Assembly: GCA_903911145.1 (NCBI GenBank)
Contig: CAIWCD010000013.1
Location: 62,001 to 126,000 of the forward strand
DNA length: 64,000 nucleotides
Source of the DNA: an uncultured delta proteobacterium
GTDB taxonomy: Bacteria > Myxococcota > Myxococcia > Myxococcales > 40CM-4-68-19
Direction: 5' to 3'
Below are positions 60,766-64,000 of the stretch, piece after piece (within the stretch, counting starts at the first letter, position 1; the number at the start of each line of letters is the position of its first letter). The position numbers and the translations under genes were made by a program. The notes below the pieces were generated by a model that saw nothing but the letters and a program-made list of their open reading frames with translations, had not been told where the DNA came from and did no database searches.

Positions 60766-62592
60766 ATGGAATCGATCGACACTCCCGCGGTGCGCCTCGT
60801 TGGCGCCACCAAGCGGTACGGAAACTTCACTGCGCTGAGCAACGTCACTCTCGACATCAAGCGGGGCGAGGTCTTCGCGCTGCTTGGCCCCAACGGTGCC
60901 GGCAAGACGACGCTGATCTCTCTCGTCGCCGGAACCGCACGCGCGAGCGAGGGCAAGGTCGAAGTGCTCGGCCACGATGTGCGACGCGACTTCCAGGCCG
61001 CGCGCAGAGCGGTCGGCCTCGTGCCGCAGGAGATCAACTTCGACCCCTTCTTCACCGTCGAGGAGGCGCTCCGATTTCAGGCGGGATACTTCGGCGTCGA
61101 ACTTTCCGACGCACGCCTCGTCGAGATCCTCACTGCGCTGGGCCTCGCCGACAAGCGCCGCGCAAACTCCCGCCAACTGTCCGGGGGCATGAAGCGGCGC
61201 CTGCTCATCGCCAAGGCTCTCGTGCACCGCCCGCCGGTCCTCTTTCTTGATGAACCGACAGCGGGCGTCGATGTCGAGCTGCGCCGCGATCTCTGGACCT
61301 ACGTCTCGCGCCTGCGCGATGAGGGAACCACAGTCGTCCTGACCACGCACTATCTCGAGGAAGCGGAGCAGCTCGCCGATCGCATCGGCGTCATCAAGGG
61401 GGGCCAATTGCTCCTCGTCGAGGCGAAGAAGAACCTCTTGCGCCGCTACGGCCATCGCACGGTGCGCCTCGCGCTCGAGACTCCGTGCAGTTCTCTCCCG
61501 CCCTCGATCGCGGGTGCGGGCGGCGAGCTCGAAGCGGGTGGCGCGGCCGTGCTCCTCCACCCGACGCTTGGCCAGCCGATCTCTGCGGAGCTGCAGGCGA
61601 TCGCCGATGCGGGACTGCGCGTCGCCGACATCGAGACGAAGGAGCCTCGCCTCGAGGATGTGCTCATCGAACTGCTCCACGCGCAGGCACCGAGCGCGCA
61701 GCAGCAAGCCGCGAATTCCGCGATCGCGGCGACCACGCAAAATCGATCTGGTCCGCTCCCAGAGCCACTTCACGCGACTTCTGTCGCGACAACACCACCG
61801 CCGGGAACGGCCCCGACGCGCGAAGAACTCGTCCCTCTGCTCGGCGTGCGCACGCTCTACCGCAAGGAGGTCTCGCGCTTCATGCGCGTGCCCGGCCAGA
61901 CCATCCTCTCGCCGCTGATCACGACGGCGCTCTACTTCGCCGTCTTCGGCTTCTCTCTCGGCGGCCGCCTGCGCGAGGTCGACGGTGTCCCGTACTCGCG
62001 CTTCCTCGTCCCCGGTCTGGTGATGCTGGGCCTCATCAACAACGCGTTCCTCAACACGTCGTCATCGCTCTTCATCATGAAGTTGCAGGGCACGATCATC
62101 GATCTGCTCGTGACCCCGCTGGGCAATCTCGAGGTGCTCGCGGCCTTTCTCCTCGCGGCCTGCACGCGCGCGTTGATGGTCGGCGTGCTGACCTGGTTCA
62201 CCGCCGCGCTCTTTGTTGGATTTGCATTGCCGCACCCGGGACTCGCCATCCTCGCGGCGCTGCTCGTCTCGCTCTCCTTCTCTGCGAGCGGCCTGATCGT
62301 CGCGCTCTGGGCCGACAAGTTCGAGCAGGTCAACTTCATCCCGACCTTCGTCATCACGCCGCTGACCTTCCTCGGCGGCGTCTTCTACACGGGCTCAATG
62401 CTGCCCCCGATGCTGCAGAAGGTATTGGCGGTCAATCCCATCTATTACATGATTGAATCGATGCGGTTCGCACTCCTCGGCCGCAGCGCCACGCCGCCAC
62501 TGGTCGGCTTTTCACTCTTGTTCGCGCTCGCCGGGTCCGTGATCGGCGCGGCCTTCCTGCTGCTGCGCAGCGGATACAAACTACGCAGCTGA
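60766..62592 (+). CDS. Fused ABC-2 type transporter: ATPase and permease in one chain
   Basis: A 608-residue fusion. The N-terminal ATPase (about 1-300) has Walker A LLGPNGAGKTTLI, the signature RQLSGGMKRRLL, Walker B PVLFLDEPTAGVD and the switch His VVLTTHYLEEAEQ. A low-complexity Ala/Gln/Pro linker (about 305-370) leads to an ABC-2 permease (FMRVPGQTILSPLITTALYF, LFVPGLV-like FLVPGLVMLGLINN, LIVALWADKFEQVNFIPTFV) with about six helices. These parts are separate genes (yadG/yadH-type) in many bacteria. Substrate unknown; polysaccharide, lipid or drug export is typical. The ATG at 60766 is the start; it is divergent from the RRM gene. Confidence 0.92.
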   Translation: MESIDTPAVRLVGATKRYGNFTALSNVTLDIKRGEVFALLGPNGAGKTTLISLVAGTARASEGKVEVLGHDVRRDFQAARRAVGLVPQEINFDPFFTVEEALRFQAGYFGVELSDARLVEILTALGLADKRRANSRQLSGGMKRRLLIAKALVHRPPVLFLDEPTAGVDVELRRDLWTYVSRLRDEGTTVVLTTHYLEEAEQLADRIGVIKGGQLLLVEAKKNLLRRYGHRTVRLALETPCSSLPPSIAGAGGELEAGGAAVLLHPTLGQPISAELQAIADAGLRVADIETKEPRLEDVLIELLHAQAPSAQQQAANSAIAATTQNRSGPLPEPLHATSVATTPPPGTAPTREELVPLLGVRTLYRKEVSRFMRVPGQTILSPLITTALYFAVFGFSLGGRLREVDGVPYSRFLVPGLVMLGLINNAFLNTSSSLFIMKLQGTIIDLLVTPLGNLEVLAAFLLAACTRALMVGVLTWFTAALFVGFALPHPGLAILAALLVSLSFSASGLIVALWADKFEQVNFIPTFVITPLTFLGGVFYTGSMLPPMLQKVLAVNPIYYMIESMRFALLGRSATPPLVGFSLLFALAGSVIGAAFLLLRSGYKLRS

Positions 62593-62637
62593 TATCAACA
62601 CTTCATATCGGGGCAATTCGCCGCTTCGCGACACTTC

Positions 62638-62666
62638 TTGACACCGCGCGCCCCCCGCTCTACTCC
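62638..62666 (+). promoter_or_regulatory. Candidate promoter of the succinate dehydrogenase cytochrome b gene
   Basis: A perfect TTGACA (62638-62643) is followed after 17 bases by TACTCC (62661-62666, a weak -10). The gene's ATG at 62711 lies 44 bases further, preceded by GGAGG. Confidence 0.45.
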
Positions 62667-62710
62667 CTCGCGCGTTCACATTAAGTATTCCGATGTTCCG
62701 GAGGACGACG

Positions 62711-63403
62711 ATGTCGACCGCCACCGCAACCGCCGAAGTCACGACGAAGACCACGCCCCACGATGCCGCCCGCGGATTTCTGCTCTCGCGCCTCGGCTCG
62801 CTCTTCTCAATCCTGCCCCTCGGTGTCTGGACGCTGTTCCACCTCTGGAACAACCTCGCGAGCTACAGCGGCCCGCGCGTCTGGCAGCAGGAAGTGACCG
62901 ACCACGGCAGCGATGCGTCGACGCTGCTCGTCTCGCTCCTCGTGCTCATCCCGCTCTTCTGGCACATGATCTGGGGAATCATGCGGATGGGTCGCAGCCA
63001 TCCTGAGTTGCGCATCGGCTGGTTCTCGAACGTCCGCTACATCGTGCAGCGCCTCTCGGCGCTCGGTCTGCTCGGCTTCCTCGGCGCGCACCTCTACCTC
63101 GCCTGGTTCTCGCCGCGCTTCATCGAGCACCGCGCGGAATCGTTCCGCGACATCGCCGCGCATATGCATCATCACCTGCCGACCACCATCGTCTATGCGC
63201 TCGGCATCCTCGCGGTCGCCTACCACCTCGCGAACGGCCTCTGGAGCTTCGCGATGGGCTGGGGCCTGACGGTCAGCCGCGCTTCGCAGAACTGGATGCA
63301 GACGGTGATGCTGATCCTGTTCGTCGTCTTCCTCGTCATCGGATGGGGCGCGGAGTACGGCCTCTACAGCGCCGGCGCGAGCTTCCCGGCGCCAATCGAG
63401 TAG
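62711..63403 (+). CDS. sdhC: Succinate dehydrogenase / fumarate reductase cytochrome b558 subunit
   Basis: A 230-residue membrane protein with five helices, the type B two-haem cytochrome b. Haem-ligand His positions are visible: WTLFHLWNN, LFWHMIWGIMRMG, FLGAHLYLAWFSP, HMHHHLPTTIVYAL and AYHLANGLWSFAMG. It anchors succinate dehydrogenase and passes electrons to quinone. The ATG at 62711 is chosen because GGAGG (62700-62704) is six bases upstream; an ATG at 62693 lacks such a site. No sdhA or sdhB follows: the next gene is convergent 20 bases away. Confidence 0.9.
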   Translation: MSTATATAEVTTKTTPHDAARGFLLSRLGSLFSILPLGVWTLFHLWNNLASYSGPRVWQQEVTDHGSDASTLLVSLLVLIPLFWHMIWGIMRMGRSHPELRIGWFSNVRYIVQRLSALGLLGFLGAHLYLAWFSPRFIEHRAESFRDIAAHMHHHLPTTIVYALGILAVAYHLANGLWSFAMGWGLTVSRASQNWMQTVMLILFVVFLVIGWGAEYGLYSAGASFPAPIE

Positions 63404-63423
63404 CTCTCGGACGGAGGCGCTCG

Positions 63424-64000
63424 TCAGTTCGGGAGTCGCGGGATGAACGCGCTCGCGATCGCGGCGCACTCCTCGGTCGCGAACTGGCCGTAGACTTCGA
63501 CCTGCGTCGTCGCGCTCGAGGTGATTTCGACGTCGAAGCTGCCCGTCAAAGCAAGCGCCGCCCCGCCGTCGAGCCCGTCGAGGGACGTGGAGCCCGAGTC
63601 GGCGAGATAGACGTCGATGGGAGATCCCGCGCTCGCAGAGACGAAGAGATCGACCTCGCTGCCCTCGGGTCCGACTGCGATGCTGCCAACGCTGCCGCGA
63701 GGGAAGAGCAGCGCGAGGATGACGAAGCCTTGCGGGGCGCTCTCGAAGAGATCCGGATGCGCACCGAGCATCGCGCAGAGCCCGGGTTCGTTCGAAAGCA
63801 GCACGACGCGGCGCTCGGTGCGGTTTCCATTCACGTCGACCACGACTGCGTCGCCGCTGATCGCCGAGCGGACGGTCGGGATCATCGCGTCGGGAACGCT
63901 TCCGCTGCCGAGCACACCGCCGACGACCCGATTCCCGGGCGCAGCACAGGCGACGGCGAACGCGGCGCAGAGCATGCTGGGGATGGACCCGCGCAGACCG
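63424..64000 (-). CDS. Lipoprotein of unknown function (N-terminus cut by window edge)
   Basis: The frame is open to the right edge. Visible residues include a hydrophobic signal ending SMLCAAFAVACAAPGN, with lipobox AVAC; since only about 18 residues precede the Cys and no basic n-region is seen, the start codon lies beyond the window. The mature part has VVLLSNEPGLCAMLGAHPDL, LALLFPRGSVGSIAVGPEG, SAGSPIDVYLADSGSTSLDG and a C-terminal QFATEECAAIASAFIPRL. No family is recognised. It converges with the cytochrome b gene. Confidence 0.65.
   Translation of the reverse strand, partial: GLRGSIPSMLCAAFAVACAAPGNRVVGGVLGSGSVPDAMIPTVRSAISGDAVVVDVNGNRTERRVVLLSNEPGLCAMLGAHPDLFESAPQGFVILALLFPRGSVGSIAVGPEGSEVDLFVSASAGSPIDVYLADSGSTSLDGLDGGAALALTGSFDVEITSSATTQVEVYGQFATEECAAIASAFIPRLPN

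Overview
The window (about two-thirds G+C) looks like a Myxococcota chromosome. Pointers are a secreted metzincin with a MYXO-CTERM-like tail, several Cys-rich or DGG-rich lipoproteins, a Ser/Thr kinase with an N-terminal zinc ribbon, an FHA-GAF-cyclase, frequent GTG/TTG starts, and TTGACA -35 boxes followed by poor -10 boxes.

Region 1 (1-8113) holds an edge-truncated lipoprotein gene and then an integrated element. The element encodes an XRE regulator, a small serine recombinase, a ribbon-helix-helix protein, an unknown protein, a tightly overlapping HTH / primase-polymerase / DUF3987 / excisionase-like operon, a VapBC-type toxin-antitoxin pair and a tyrosine integrase. The integrase reading frame runs into tRNA-Arg(CCG), which is the presumed attachment site. 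No capsid, tail or conjugation gene is visible, and no left attachment repeat is seen, so the element may start outside the window.

Region 2 (8114-22507) contains a Cys-rich lamin-tail lipoprotein, a glycosyltransferase, an EVE protein and dCMP deaminase, a histidine kinase and response regulator pair, a DUF2231 membrane protein, an amidase, a zinc-ribbon Ser/Thr kinase beside a zinc-ribbon/FHA/GAF/nucleotide cyclase, and TruD with an unusual charged tail.

Region 3 (22838-45487) is dominated by a 4180-residue outer-membrane protein with about thirteen DUF11-type repeats, two SdrB-like domains, two OmpA-like domains and a C-terminal beta-barrel. After it come a small zinc ribbon, an esterase-like lipoprotein whose fold halves are in reversed order, a DUF3108 protein, a porin with a clear terminator, a TIG/propeller lipoprotein, methylmalonate-semialdehyde dehydrogenase and a DUF507 protein.

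Region 4 (45573-64000) carries uvrB-uvrC, an orphan PhnD-like binding protein, cysS, the metzincin with a partner gene, gamma-glutamyltransferase, a TauE/DUF1634 pair, a haem-motif lipoprotein, an alpha/beta hydrolase, a family-5 uracil-DNA glycosylase, an RRM protein, a fused ABC-2 transporter, a succinate dehydrogenase cytochrome b subunit without sdhA/B beside it, and a truncated lipoprotein.

The most unusual signals are a family of short, A+T-rich, palindromic dispersed repeats found at gene ends and also in frame inside genes, the reversed esterase, the giant barrel protein, and a strong local excess of TTAA (with TTA codons) in uvrB-uvrC.
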